Shown: positions 21,101-30,660 of the stretch, one piece after another | Layout: every line of letters begins with the position of its first letter | How positions within the stretch are numbered: the first letter of the stretch is position 1 | NCBI GenBank assembly: GCA_027625915.1 | Contig: JANTQA010000011.1 | Span: 744,001 to 808,000, forward strand | DNA length: 64,000 nucleotides | Direction of reading: 5' to 3' | Source of the DNA: Anaeramoeba flamelloides | Taxonomy: Eukaryota; Metamonada; Anaeramoebidae | Position numbers and translations under genes: made by a program | Notes under the pieces: model-generated | What the model saw: the letters and a program-made list of their open reading frames with translations, nothing else | Databases searched by the model: none | Told to the model about the DNA's origin: nothing

Positions 21101-21670
21101 TTTGGCCAACATTGGTAATGATTCCAAGTTCCACCGTCAATAGTTCCCTTTAAGATCCAAAAAAAATAAGAAAAAACAATAATTATTAATTCGAGATCCA
21201 AACAAGATGAAAATATTTTTAAAAAGAAAACAGCAAATATTTTGGAAATGAAAATTAGTCAAAGCAATTAAATTAGATTGGCTTCTTAAAAGAATAATGA
21301 AAGACAAATTTACTATGTGAATAACTGTATCCCAATTGTCAAAATTAAGATCCTCATAATAGATTTCTGATTGGTCCCGCCAAATTAAACTGTTATCGGA
21401 TTCAACCTGAGGAAAAAGGTTGAGGTAAGTATTATTAATCATTCGAAAATGAAGATGAAAACGAAAATCATCATCTTCCTCACTTGAAAAGCCAAGTGCT
21501 GCGTCGTAATTTATTAACCCAGTTAAAGTAGTATCTTTTGAGACTTCGTTTTTGAGTAGATACACATTAATTAAATCATCATAATTTACAGAATCTGTTA
21601 AAGTGAAGACTTTTGCATTTGCCTGGCTCAGTACAAGTACAACCAAGAAGAAGGTTAGGCAAAATTTCAT
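14717..21670 (-). CDS. Type I membrane protein of unknown function (four exons)
   Basis: Predicted 399 aa. Exons: 21670-21314, 21147-21049, 15599-15250, 15110-14717; phases 0, 0 and 2 all match and the joined frame is open. A signal peptide (MKFCLTFFLVVLVLSQANA) is followed by a luminal or extracellular part of about 285 residues (GGTWNHYQCWPNEY, EYEFIWRSFDALTLFDAE). One membrane span at about residues 305-328 (FALAFTILPIILIFVGTFYF) ends in basic residues, and a Ser/Asn-rich cytosolic tail of about 75 residues follows. Introns are 166, 5449 and 139 nt with donors GTAAAT, GTAATT and GTAAAA; acceptors are AAAG, CAG and TAG. The huge second intron carries hairpin arrays, a SINE and LINE relics. 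No family is recognised; a surface or endomembrane role is inferred only from topology. The exon 2-3 link across 5.4 kb is the weakest part of the model. Confidence 0.68.
15138..15172. repeat. Poly-T plus (GT)n tract
   Basis: A T run followed by a GT dinucleotide run inside the short third intron of the membrane-protein gene. Confidence 0.8.
15830..16529. other. Intron sequence, low complexity
   Basis: Part of the 5.4 kb intron of the membrane-protein gene. T-rich tracts and A-rich stretches; no repeat copy or gene recognised. Confidence 0.4.
16530..17156. repeat. Modular hairpin array A
   Basis: A run of adjacent palindromic modules of three kinds. (i) TTTTCCAGAATTTAAAAGAA...TTCTTTTAAATTTTGGAAAA. 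(ii) TTTTTAATTTTTGAAATAAAC...TTTATTCCAAAAATTAAAAA-like pairs. (iii) TTCTTGAGTTTTCTGTTTAT segments. They are separated by GCGCCGTTAG and GCTAGGCACTTGACGGCACT spacers. Related arrays lie at 17808-18262, 29311-29917, 30378-30660 and 61240-61891. No coding capacity. Confidence 0.8.
17312..17738 (-). mobile_element. Probable tRNA-derived SINE with flanking direct repeats
   Basis: A GC-richer island in AT-rich intron. On the minus strand it opens (about 17694) with a tRNA-like head: A-box-like TGGGCAAGTGGC (17690-17679) and a perfect pol III B box GGTTCTATTCC (17647-17637, consensus GGTTCNANTCC), preceded by CTGAAGGCCGG as in tRNA variable/T arms. An unrelated body of about 300 bp follows, down to about 17340. 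The element is flanked by direct copies of T(n)CCATTAAAGAGT at 17312-17334 and 17712-17738, consistent with target-site duplication and an A-rich tail. No intact tRNA cloverleaf, so it is not a working tRNA gene. Confidence 0.65.
17808..18262. repeat. Modular hairpin array B
   Basis: It contains the cleanest unit of the family: TTTTCCAGAATTCAAAAGAA and its mirror TTCTTTTGAATTCTGGAAAA (about 17814-17882), followed by CCTAGGCACTTGACGGCACT and CTACGGCACTTGACGACAC. A second, more decayed module lies at 18100-18262 and ends AAAAAAACCTAACGG. Confidence 0.8.
18340..19250 (-). mobile_element. LINE relic A (reverse transcriptase fragment)
   Basis: The minus-strand frame 19122-18841 carries two hallmark reverse-transcriptase blocks, GGIGVYQGDPLSSLLF and MFADDLILIIK, the FADD form typical of non-LTR retrotransposons. 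Further 3' on the same strand, 18553-18341 (PHSPRLIYKIEAKIDSARIT, YKRRFKLIQKL) resembles the post-RT region of LINEs. The pieces are in different frames with stops between them, so it is non-functional. It sits in sense inside the 5.4 kb intron of the membrane-protein gene. Confidence 0.8.
19960..20640 (+). mobile_element. LINE relic C (3' end, interrupted)
   Basis: On the plus strand, FCPLCLKSEHKEIREKYS (about 20000) matches relic B (FCPLCSKCEQKEIKENIV), the C-terminal zinc-knuckle-like region of LINEs. The match breaks near 20080 and resumes near 20590 (AAAGAAATAAATCTCAATGA versus AAAGAAATAAATCTTAATGA in relic B). About 500 bp is therefore inserted, including the inverted-repeat arm at 20405-20550. 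Opposite orientation to relic A. Confidence 0.65.
20405..20550 (+). repeat. Inverted-repeat arm 1
   Basis: AAAAATAAAAACCAAAAAAA, GGTGGATTTTAGATGATCTG and AACCTTAATCAATATGAAAG reappear inverted at 21835-21985. The arm lies in intron 2 of the membrane-protein gene, within the sequence that interrupts LINE relic C. Confidence 0.75.
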
Positions 21671-21834
21671 TTGTTAAATTACGATTATAAATCAGTTGAG
21701 TGTTGATTGGTAATTTACTTTGGAGAAAGAAAGTGAAATTATTTCAAAAAATGATTTATTTGGAAGAATAATTTTTCGAACTTGACAAAAAATTTTTTGA
21801 AAGAAAGAGTTAAAGACTAACAGATTTCCAAAGG

Positions 21835-21985
21835 TATATTACAAAAATGGTACTTTCATATTGGTTAAGGTTCAGATCAGCTAAAATCCACCGATTACAA
21901 TAAATGTTATTTTTGTTTGGAAAAATAAGGTTTTTTTGGTTTTTATTTTTTGTTATTTGGGAAAACTCCTCCTACAAAGTTGTAA
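21835..21985 (-). repeat. Inverted-repeat arm 2
   Basis: Inverse of 20405-20550 (read on the minus strand: GGTGGATTTTAGCTGATCTG, AACCTTAACCAATATGAAAG). It lies 165-315 bp upstream of the ATG of the membrane-protein gene, so the two arms bracket its first two exons. Confidence 0.75.
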
Positions 21986-22379
21986 TAAAGATTTTTTTTA
22001 CATTGGTGTACAAAGTATTGAAAATTGATGAGGTACTAATACATTCTATAATCTTAAATGACTGTATTGAAAATATATTTTGATAAATAACTTTTTTGTA
22101 TGTATTTTGAAGGGGTTTGTAACCTCAGATTTTGGGGCAGAATGATAAAAAAAAACCAACATAATTTATTTCTAAATAATTTGTTTTACTATTTGTATAA
22201 ACAATAGTATTTCCTGAATAAATACCAAAGGCAAGTTTTTTAGACCTAACATTCAATTTTCATTTGTAATCATTCATCCTTATTTTTTATTATATTTGAA
22301 ATGGGAAAAACATTATGTTATTTTAGGTCTGGTGACTTATTAATTGTGTTCTTAGCTGATCAATCTTCAACATAGGATA

Positions 22380-23830
22380 AATTTGCTCTATAAACTAATT
22401 GAACCTTGTTGTGAATTTATTCATAAATTACAATTTGAATTTCGAAAAAAATATGATACTCGAATTGTAGTATTAAATTTTAAGAATACTTATAATAAGG
22501 TAAAATCAAATAATCGTAAATAAAAATATTACAACTTATATTATTATGGTTGATATAGCAAAATGTTTTGATTCAATTATATCCTAATAAGAAACCAATA
22601 AAAAAATTTTTTTTAATTAAAATTATCTAAAATTTTTTATTAAAGTATTATCATGGGGGAGGGGTAGGTATATTCCAAGGAGACCAATTATCTCGCATTT
22701 TATTTACTCTAATTTCGCATTTTCTTTTATTAAAAATTATACCATTAACAAGCCATCATCAAATGTTTGCAGATGATTTAATCCTAATTATAAAAGGAAA
22801 TAAAATCCAAATAAATCAAAAGTTAAATTCAATATAGAAATTATTATTCAATTTGGATTAAAATCTAATAAAGATAAAACAGTTAGATCAAAAGATTTTT
22901 AAAAAAATTAAATATTTGGGTATTTATTTAGATAAAAATTAACATTTATTATATAATTCAAAAAAATCAAAAGAAACATATAACAACTGCAAACAATTAT
23001 TCGTGAACAATTCTCTGAATAATAGTTTAAAAATCAGATTATTTATATATTTTATATTAAGTCGATTAACATATGGATTAGAACTTTTTAATTATCAAAT
23101 AAAAAAGATAAATTATTTAAATTCTTCGATTGTTTGATTTATTACTGCCATATACAAAATAAATAGAAACACGTCCAGTTCTTATATACAAAATATAATT
23201 TAAAATTGAAAATATGATAATTTCGGTAAATAAAAAGAAATTTAAACTAAAAAATGAATTAGGTAAATTATCTCTTCCTTATTTAGAAAAATTAATAAAA
23301 TTCAATCAAAAAATAACAAATAAAATCAACTGGTATTCAAAAGATTTAAAAGAACTAAAAAATGAAATAAATGTGTACAAATATAATAAGTTGCTGAATT
23401 CTAAAAGTTTGAAGGTTTAAAATTTTTTTATTATAATTAAAAATCAAAATTATACCTTTAAAATAAAAAAAAATTTAATTTATCCGTCAAGTTCAACAAT
23501 TTTCAAATTCAGATCGTTTACTAACTGCTTAAATAGATACTACTATGTAATCAATAAAAATTCAAATCTATTTTGTCCTTTATGTTCAAAATGTGAACAA
23601 AAGGAAATCAAAGAAAATATTGTTCATTTTTTATTGATCTGTCATTTCTATGAAAAATATACATTAATATTTCACAACAAATTAAAAGAAATAAATCTTA
23701 ATGAATTAATTTCAAATCAAGACATTTTGAAACTATTTTCATTAATTAATAATCGTGAAATCTATGATTTTACGCTTAAATTTTTGAAAGGGAATTTAAG
23801 TCTAAGGGTAACCGAGAGTGTAATTTAAAC
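22380..23830 (+). mobile_element. LINE relic B (non-LTR retrotransposon, degenerate)
   Basis: Ordered reverse-transcriptase blocks appear in broken frames on the plus strand: FEFRKKYDTRIVVLNF (about 22440), IIMVDIAKCFDSI (about 22540, motif A aspartates), GGGVGIFQGDQLSRILF (22655) and HQMFADDLILIIKG (22755). The 3' part has the open stretch 23214-23420 (LGKLSLPYLEKLIKFNQKI) and FCPLCSKCEQKEIKENIVHF-LLICHFYEKY (about 23577-23650), the zinc-knuckle region. Internal stops and frame changes show it is inactive. It is the most complete of the three LINE copies here and has no 5' endonuclease region that I could recognise. Confidence 0.85.
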
Positions 23831-24860
23831 TTTTTCAATAATAATAAAAAAAAAAAAAAAAACTTAGTATAAATTTTAAGAAAAGTTAGAATAGAAAATT
23901 TTTTATTATTTCCGAGAGATTTCAATTTAAGATTCTAAGACGATGAAATTGTGAGATATTCTTTCAAAAAAATTAAATCTGATTTGTCAATAACTTTTTA
24001 TTTGGTCTGATTTAATTTGGAGCTGTTTTATAAATTATTATTTTTTTTTTTAGGTAATTGACAAAAAAGATATAAAAATATCCATTTACAACCCAAATTT
24101 TATTTTTTTTAAAGAATACCTCACAATTTAATCATCTTGGAATCCTCAATTGGGATCTCTTGAAAAAAAAATAAATTTCCAAAAATTTTATTATATAAAT
24201 CATCTTTATAATTCATATTACGTTTTAGATCCATCAGCTGTAAATAAAAATTAATAAGTCAGCACACTTAAAATAACATTATCTTTTTCCCTTTTCTAAG
24301 ATAATAAATCATAAGGATGTTTCACATTCAGCAGAAATATTAAATATCAATATTAATTTTAATGAGACTCAAAAAGTTGGTATTGTTAATTTCATTTTTT
24401 TATGAGAATGAAACATTTGAATAATAATAGCAAAATAGAAAAAAATTGTCGAATTGATTTTAATTTATTAAATAATAGTGAAAGTTATTTTTTTCAATAT
24501 TTTTTTTTATTATTTGTCTTTGGACATAAAGATATCTAAAACTGAAATTCCTCAAACCTTATTAATAATTATCGTTTACAATCTTAAAACCAATTTTAGA
24601 TGAATATGAAAATTATTTGAACAAAAACCAAATCCAAAAAAATAGATTGAGTATTTGAATTAAAATAGAATTCAAAATTGCAAATCAAACTCAAATTTGA
24701 ACATATTCAATCTACTCTATTTGAATTTCAATTGTTAAAATAAACAAAAGTTTATTTTTTTTACGATTTTTTGTTATTCACTTTTCCTGGAATCAATAAT
24801 GGATATTGAAAAATCATTTTTTTATGTTTCTAAATAATTTTTCTTGATGAAAAATAAAAT
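23831..24860. other. No gene seen; AT-rich
   Basis: Probably LINE 3' flank and decayed repeats. Nothing firmly recognisable. Confidence 0.35.
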
Positions 24861-25433
24861 CCAGAGTACCCAAAATGATTCCGTTTTTGGAATTTTTAGA
24901 ATCTAAAAAATTAAAATCTGGAATTATAATATTAAAATGATTCCAATGGAATCAATTTTTATCAACCATTTTCCACTTGTTAAAGTCCCTTTGAAGTATA
25001 ATTTTTCAAAAAAAATTAAAAATTTTATTATTCTGATTCCCTGGAATTAAAAAAAGAATTTTTATTTGGTATCTAAACTCTATTAAAAAAAAAAAAGAAT
25101 CTTATGATTCCATTTCAAAGTAAAATAATTTTCTTATCAGGAATAAACTAAAAAACTTCAGGATTGGTGAAGAGATGATGAAAACTAAAATCCCAAGAAA
25201 AAAAACCTTAAATATTTATTTTTTTGAGAAATATAAAATTCTTTTTGAAAATAAAAAAAAAATAATTAATTATAAAAATTTTGAGAAGTATGTGATTCAT
25301 TGTAAAATTAATGTAGGCAAGAAATGAGTTGAGACTTACCATTAGAAGAAAAAAGAATCATTCCATTCCATGGAATCAAAAAAAGAATTATTTTGGGTTT
25401 TTTTTCAAAAAAGAATCAAAATGTGAACCCTGA
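24861..25433. repeat. Possible ~570 bp inverted-end repeat
   Basis: The left end CCAGAGTACCCAAAATGATTC is roughly inverse to the right end GAATCAAAATGTGAACCCTG. Several GATTCC/GGAATC pairs lie between. The right 100 bp recurs at 56755-56850 (AAAAAAGAATCAAAATGTGA), which supports a dispersed family. Confidence 0.5.
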
Positions 25434-25873
25434 TTAATAATATTCAAGAAAAAGATCAATGAGAAATTATTTTTGCAAAACTGTTAATTTGAAATAATTC
25501 TCATTGGAAGAATTTCGAAAAAATAGAAATTAAAAATAATAAAAAGAATAATCACAATTTTTTTTTATTTTATTCCTACTTTAGAAAAAATTAAATTCAA
25601 AAAAAAACTGGTATTTGAAATTTAACTGGGATAGCTTTTCAATTTATTTCCTTGTTTTACAATTCTTCAGAATCTGTTCAATTTAGGATTCTTATTTTAA
25701 ACAAAGTTCCCGATGTAGACAACAAAATATCGAATAAAACAAATAAACAAAGATCCCAAATTTCAATCTATTTCTTAGAAATTTATTTGTCAAGAAAAAG
25801 AGGAAAATAAAATGAAAAATTTGTCCCATTTATTATTCAAATACCAGTATATAATAATAAAAATGAAAAATAA

Positions 25874-26017
25874 GCAGAAGAAGTCGAAGGTGGTGATAAG
25901 AAAAATTTAGATAAAGATGTTGCTGATTCTGCTGGTGATGATGAAAATTTACAATTTGTTGGGTTAAACAATATATATTTTGATCAAAATTGTCCAAAAA
26001 TTTTTAAATTAAAATGA
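25874..26017 (+). pseudogene. Short coding-like stretch, possible exon relic
   Basis: Forty-seven codons ending in TGA (26015-26017) read AEEVEGGDKKNLDKDVADS then AGDDENLQFVGLNNIYF and DQNCPKIFKLK. Acidic composition and codon texture stand out from the surrounding AT-rich sequence. It is preceded by AATAAGCAG, which could be an acceptor, but no upstream exon is recognised and the family is unknown. It may be the last exon of a decayed gene. Confidence 0.3.
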
Positions 26018-26082
26018 AAAGACTTTCTTCTATTTCAATATTTATATTTTATATATGAACTCTTCAATCAGTAACAACAAAA

Positions 26083-26982
26083 TTAAAACTGTCCAGAGTT
26101 ATTAAAATCAGGAAAGTTCATGAAATTCAATTGTTGAGTTGAACTAGAATTTGAATTTGAATTTGTGTTACTACTTGAGTTATTGCTATTATTCGTATTT
26201 GAATTCGATCTTGTGCTCATGTTTGAGTTTAAATTATTATTCATGGGCGAATTTAAATTGGTGTTAGTGGTTAAATTTGTTCGTGAACCTAAATTTGGTG
26301 TTGTATTCAAATTTGGATTATTGCTTAAATTTGGAATAGATCCCATATTTGGGGTGGTGTTTACTCTTGGAAACGGGCTTTGATCCAAATATGCAGCATT
26401 CATTGCCTTCTCCATGAATTCTTTGAAAAAATTAAGTTGTCTTATTAAAACACCCACCTCCGAATTTAGTGATGCCTCACGAACTCGAAAATCTTCATTT
26501 TCTTCTTTTAAAGTTTTCAGTCGCTTAGAGACAGTTTCGATTTGTTCTTTATGATTTGATCGGTAAACAGTTCTTTTTGGTGCTTCCTTTTTTGCCCTTG
26601 TTGTTTTTGTTGTTGCTGTTTTTGTTTTTTTTGTTGTTTTTTTCTTTTGGTTTCCTTTTTTGACTTTTGGATCTTCTTTTTTTTTGTTTTTTTCTTTTTC
26701 TTTTTCGTTTTCGTTTTCTTTTTGCTCCTCTTGTTCCTGTTGTTCTTGATGATTGTTTTCCGTTTTAATTATTAAATTATTTGGATTATTTATTAAGTGA
26801 AGACTTTCGTTTTGGTTTAGGTTTTGATTTTGGTTAAGGTTTTGGTTTTGTCCATTTAAAATTGTATTGGTTAGTTGGTTTTGTAAAAGAGGTGGTATTG
26901 TTGGAATATTTAATAACAGATCGTCCATATTAACACCAGAAAAAAATGGTTCGTTTGAAGTTTTTCGCTTACGAGTATTCAT
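26083..26982 (-). CDS. Low-complexity coiled-coil protein, possibly bZIP-like
   Basis: A 299 aa single-exon frame starting MNTRKRKTSNEPFF and ending at 26083. The N-terminal half is Asn/Gln-rich (NGQNQNLNQNQNLNQN), followed by a Glu/Lys tract and a Lys/Thr/Ala-rich basic segment (KKTTKKTKTATTKTT). Residues of about 142-195 form a basic stretch running into a leucine-rich coiled coil (VSKRLKTLKEENEDF, LNSEVGVLIRQLNFFKEFM). This layout resembles a bZIP DNA-binding dimeriser, but the canonical N-x-A-A-x-x-C/S-R signature is missing, so DNA binding is inference. The C-terminus has NTTPNMGS / NTTPNLGS repeats and a Ser/Asn tract. Two GTAAG/GTTAG-like strings exist but no intron is needed. Confidence 0.7.
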   Translation of the reverse strand: MNTRKRKTSNEPFFSGVNMDDLLLNIPTIPPLLQNQLTNTILNGQNQNLNQNQNLNQNESLHLINNPNNLIIKTENNHQEQQEQEEQKENENEKEKEKNKKKEDPKVKKGNQKKKTTKKTKTATTKTTRAKKEAPKRTVYRSNHKEQIETVSKRLKTLKEENEDFRVREASLNSEVGVLIRQLNFFKEFMEKAMNAAYLDQSPFPRVNTTPNMGSIPNLSNNPNLNTTPNLGSRTNLTTNTNLNSPMNNNLNSNMSTRSNSNTNNSNNSSSNTNSNSNSSSTQQLNFMNFPDFNNSGQF

Positions 26983-27985
26983 TTGTTTTTTCTTTTTCTT
27001 TTTCTTTTCCTTTGTTTTTCTTCAAAAATGTTGAAAACCCAAAGAATAATAATAAAAAAGGATTTTGTTGAAAAAATGAAGTTTTTATTTTTCTCAAAAA
27101 GGTTAAATTCAAATGTCTCTTGTTATTCTTTTTAAAGAGAAAATTAAAAAAGAATGTTTTCAAAAGACAATCCTACAGTTTAATTCAAAAATAAAAAAGG
27201 ATTTTGAATCAGTTTATTTGGCAATTTTATCGAAATTTTTTTACTAAATTCCTATTTTTTATTCCAATAAGGCTCATTTATCAAATTCTTTTTGAACAAG
27301 GTTTGACAATTGTCTTTATTTTATTTCTTATAAAATTAAAATGAGAAACACAAAAGATTAGATCGGTAGAATAAAAAAGTTGAAAGATTGGCATAATCTA
27401 ATTTTTTTTAATAATTATTTTATTCAATAATCAGAGAGATCTCTTAAACTCAACTAAAGAAAAAATATTTGTATTTCGCATAATGAGACCGAAAAAATGG
27501 CCTAAAGAATAATTGTTATATAAGTTGATGATTTCATATTTTGACTAATATTTGAATTAGCAAAAAAAGGTTGGAAACATATTTATACTTGGATTAATAA
27601 AAAAATAGGAAAATTTCTGTTTATCAACTCATATTCACTTAGCTTTATTAACAAAACAGAAAAAAAATGATTCTATCAGTATAACGAAATATAAAACAAG
27701 ATTTAAGTAAATCAAATTCCAAAAATTTGGTAACAGTTTAAATACTGTTATTTTCCGATTAATAAATGAAAATTTTTATTTCAATTTCCAAAATGAATAT
27801 TAATTATTACTGCTACCATCAAATTAGCCGAGTAAAAATTTTGTCTTTGAGTTAAGATAGGGTGTTTATATTATTTTCCAAAAAAATCATTTCTAAAAGA
27901 TCTTTGATTTTCTTCAACTTATAAAAAGGAAAAATATTTTTGAAATGTGAACTAAAAATTTTCATTTTTTCATTGGAAAATAATA
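26983..27985. other. 5' flank of coiled-coil gene; no feature seen
   Basis: A/T-rich intergenic sequence; nothing recognisable. Confidence 0.35.
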
Positions 27986-28483
27986 GTAGTTGAAAGAATA
28001 ACAATACTCCACTTTAAATTGAATTTTGAAATATTTTGACGTTACAACTATTTTCATTTTTTGTCTTTTTTGTTTTGTTTTCATTTCTTTTTTTCACGTT
28101 ACGAAATCTGTTTGGTTAGATCTGGAATTTTACTTCGATGGTTGATAGAAGGTTAGTGTTGATTTTCTTTAATAGCAAAATAACATACATAATTGGCTGG
28201 TGATATCTTTTCATTTGATGGATCAACAATTTTTGGTGAAATTTCATGGAATTTTCCAATACAATTTTTTTTTCCGCTCATTTCAATATTTGGGATAGAC
28301 CATTTTTCATTTTTTCCTTTTAATTTTTTTTTCTTTTATTTCGATGAAAATAATTAATTATGACAACACAAATATTTGGCAACTTTAATGTTGTTTTATA
28401 TTACGTTTGGAAAAATAGAAGAAATTAAGGGTTTTTTTTTTGTCTATTTTTGATTTTGAGTGTCTGCAAATATCTTTGGAAAG
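27986..28483 (-). repeat. CATTCCAAAAATTT-end repeat, copy 1 (minus)
   Basis: Closely matches 53849-54369 in the same orientation: AACAATACTCCACTTTAAAT, TTGTTTTGTTTTCATTTC, TTACGAAATCTGTTTGGTTA, GATCTGGAATTTT, TGGAAAGGGGTTTATT. It is inverse to 45035-45569 and 48395-48922. The left end is not clear, so it may be slightly truncated. Confidence 0.75.
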
Positions 28484-29013
28484 GGGTTTATTTAAATAAA
28501 ATTAAATCCAAGGTTTTAATCAATTAATGGGTATTACCACTTTTAGAAAAAAATAATTTGAAAGTATTAATTCGAAATAAAAAACTAAAAAAACTGGAAA
28601 TTAAACGAGATACAATTCCAGAATTAAAAATTTTGAAAATAATTAGAGTTTGGAATTTTTTTTATTTTTTTCTGAATTCTATGGAATCAAGTAAAATTTT
28701 TTATTTTCCTCAATTATTTTGAAATATGAAAAATTTAACAATAAAAATTATTTAAAATGGACAGGTATGTTCAACTTCTTTTTTAAATTTAAGAAAATTC
28801 TTCAAATTATTAAAACAGATACTATTATTTTATGAATAAAAAAAATCAAAAAAATGTAGACTATGTAAAAAACTAAATAATTTAGATTTTATTAAAGATT
28901 TAGAGCATGTTCTATGGAACTACTCATAGGATTAAAAGTATCAAAAAAATCTGGATATCTGAATTAAAATTATTAATAAATCTAATGTATAAATAATAAT
29001 ATTATTTTTTATA
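28484..29013. other. AT-rich; degenerate hairpin module
   Basis: Near 28610-28760, ATTCCAGAATTAAAAATTTTGAAAA and later CTGAATTCTATGGAATC look like a decayed unit of the hairpin family. Otherwise empty. Confidence 0.35.
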
Positions 29014-29208
29014 CAGTTAGTTCTACTTTTTAGAATCAAACTTTCAAAGAAATTTAAAGAATAAAAAAATCTCAAATTAAGGTATTTTTTTGGTATATTT
29101 TAAAACTCAAATTATTTAACAAGTATCGGAATTTTGTTTCTTAATTTGAGATTTATTATGTACTTTAAATTTTTTTAAAAGTTTATGTACATATAGTGGA
29201 ACTGACTA
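29014..29208. mobile_element. TA-flanked MITE-like element
   Basis: Ends CAGTTAGTTC and GGAACTGACT with TA on both sides, and internal mirror segments (AAAAATCTCAAATTAAGG versus CTTAATTTGAGATTTATTAT). Size and ends match 46079-46273, so both belong to one Tc1/mariner-like non-autonomous family (family name inferred from the TA target and CAGT ends). Confidence 0.65.
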
Positions 29209-29310
29209 TATTATTACAAAAGAAATCCAGAGTTCTTATTCCTGTTAATAAATAGACTATTTTTTTGAGTCTCAAATAATATTCCTATAATAAATATTTA
29301 ACAATTCAAT

Positions 29311-29917
29311 ACTGTCACGTGCTGTAAATTTCTGTCAAGTGCCAAGGTTTTCTTGAATTTTATTCTATATTTGTGAAAATTTCTGGGTTTTTTTGAGGTT
29401 TTCTATTTTATTTGTGAAGAGTTCTATTTTTTTTTTTACTTTTTGAAAAAAACCGAAAAATTATTAAAATTTTCTGTTTATTTCAAAAAGTAAAAAAAAC
29501 CTAATGAAAATATATTGATTTTCCAAATATATAGTAAACTCGAAAAAATCCAATAAAAATCTATTGATTTTTGGAAAATCAATAGAAAACTCAAAAAAAT
29601 CTAACGACGCTTTTCCAAAATTTAAAAGAATAAAAAGAAAAATCAAATATTTCACTCAATTCTTTCAAATTTTCGAAAAAAGCCGTTACATTTTCTTGAG
29701 TTTTTTTGTTTTATTTGTTAAATCCATGGATTTTTTGTATAAAAAGAAAACTCAGAAACAGTTAACAGTAGTTATTTTTAATTTGAGAAATAAAAATAAA
29801 GAATATGAATTTTTTGAATTTGAGGGATTAAAAAAAAAACATTAAAGTAATTTTCCAGAATTTTAAAGAATTGAGAAATAATCTTCGCCTTTTCTCCATT
29901 CTTTTGAATTCTGGGCA
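29311..29917. repeat. Modular hairpin array C
   Basis: It opens with CTGTCAAGTGCCAAGGTTTTC, the inverse of the GCACTTGACGG spacer. Modules with TTTTCTGTTTATTTCAAAAAG, AAATCTATTGATTTTTGGAAAATC, GACGCTTTTCCAAAATTTAAAAG and a closing TTTTCCAGAATTTTAAAGAA...TTCTTTTGAATTCTGG pair follow. Same building blocks as arrays A, B, D and E. Confidence 0.75.
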
Positions 29918-29985
29918 ACAATAATAAAAATATTATTAATAATAATAATAATACTGATAATAATAATAATAATAATAATAACACA
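29918..29985. repeat. (AAT)n microsatellite
   Basis: Imperfect AAT/TAA trinucleotide run directly after hairpin array C. Confidence 0.85.
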
Positions 29986-30377
29986 ATAAATAATTTTTTA
30001 ATATTATTTTATTTTATCGTCCACTAGTATGAAAAAATAAATTCTAAATTTCCAAGTTAAACATACATATTACTTCAGTTATCATTTCACCTTGTTACTT
30101 GGGTTTATAGACAATATAATCAACTTTCCATTTCTTAAAAATCCTGAGGCAGTTTTATTTACTGTTTTTAACAGTAAAATGATTTTTAAAAAGTATCTAG
30201 TCAAGAAAAAAGGTCTGTTTTTGGGTAATAATGTTGGATGGATGTAACAATGAATTTATTTTAAATTCAGCTTTAGGGTATTTTTTTGAATTATCAATAA
30301 CTAATAGTTTTGAAAACACTCTACTCATCTAAAAAAAAAATCAAATAAGGAAAAAAATAACTGATGATAAATATTAG

Positions 30378-30660
30378 GTGTTTTGGGTTTTTCTGGATTA
30401 AAATAATTGATTAATTCTCTATTATTTTACTCAATTCTTTTGAATTAAAAAAACCTAACTAAAAGTGCCAGAGAATACCGGAGAGTTCTAGGTTTTCCCG
30501 GATTCATATAATAGAAAAAAAACAAAGATTTTACATAATTATTTCAATCCCCGAAAACTTAACGAAATTATCCTAGGTTTTTTTTACCCCTTGAAATAAA
30601 CTAAAAATTTCAAAAATTTTCTGTACATTTCAAAAATTAAAAAAAACCTAACGGAACACT
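30378..30660. repeat. Modular hairpin array D
   Basis: Decayed modules: TTTTACTCAATTCTTTTGAATT, CCTAACTAAAAGTGCCAGAG, TAGGTTTTCCCGGATTCAT and TTTTCTGTACATTTCAAAAATT, ending AAAAAACCTAACGG. Related to arrays A-C and E. Confidence 0.65.
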
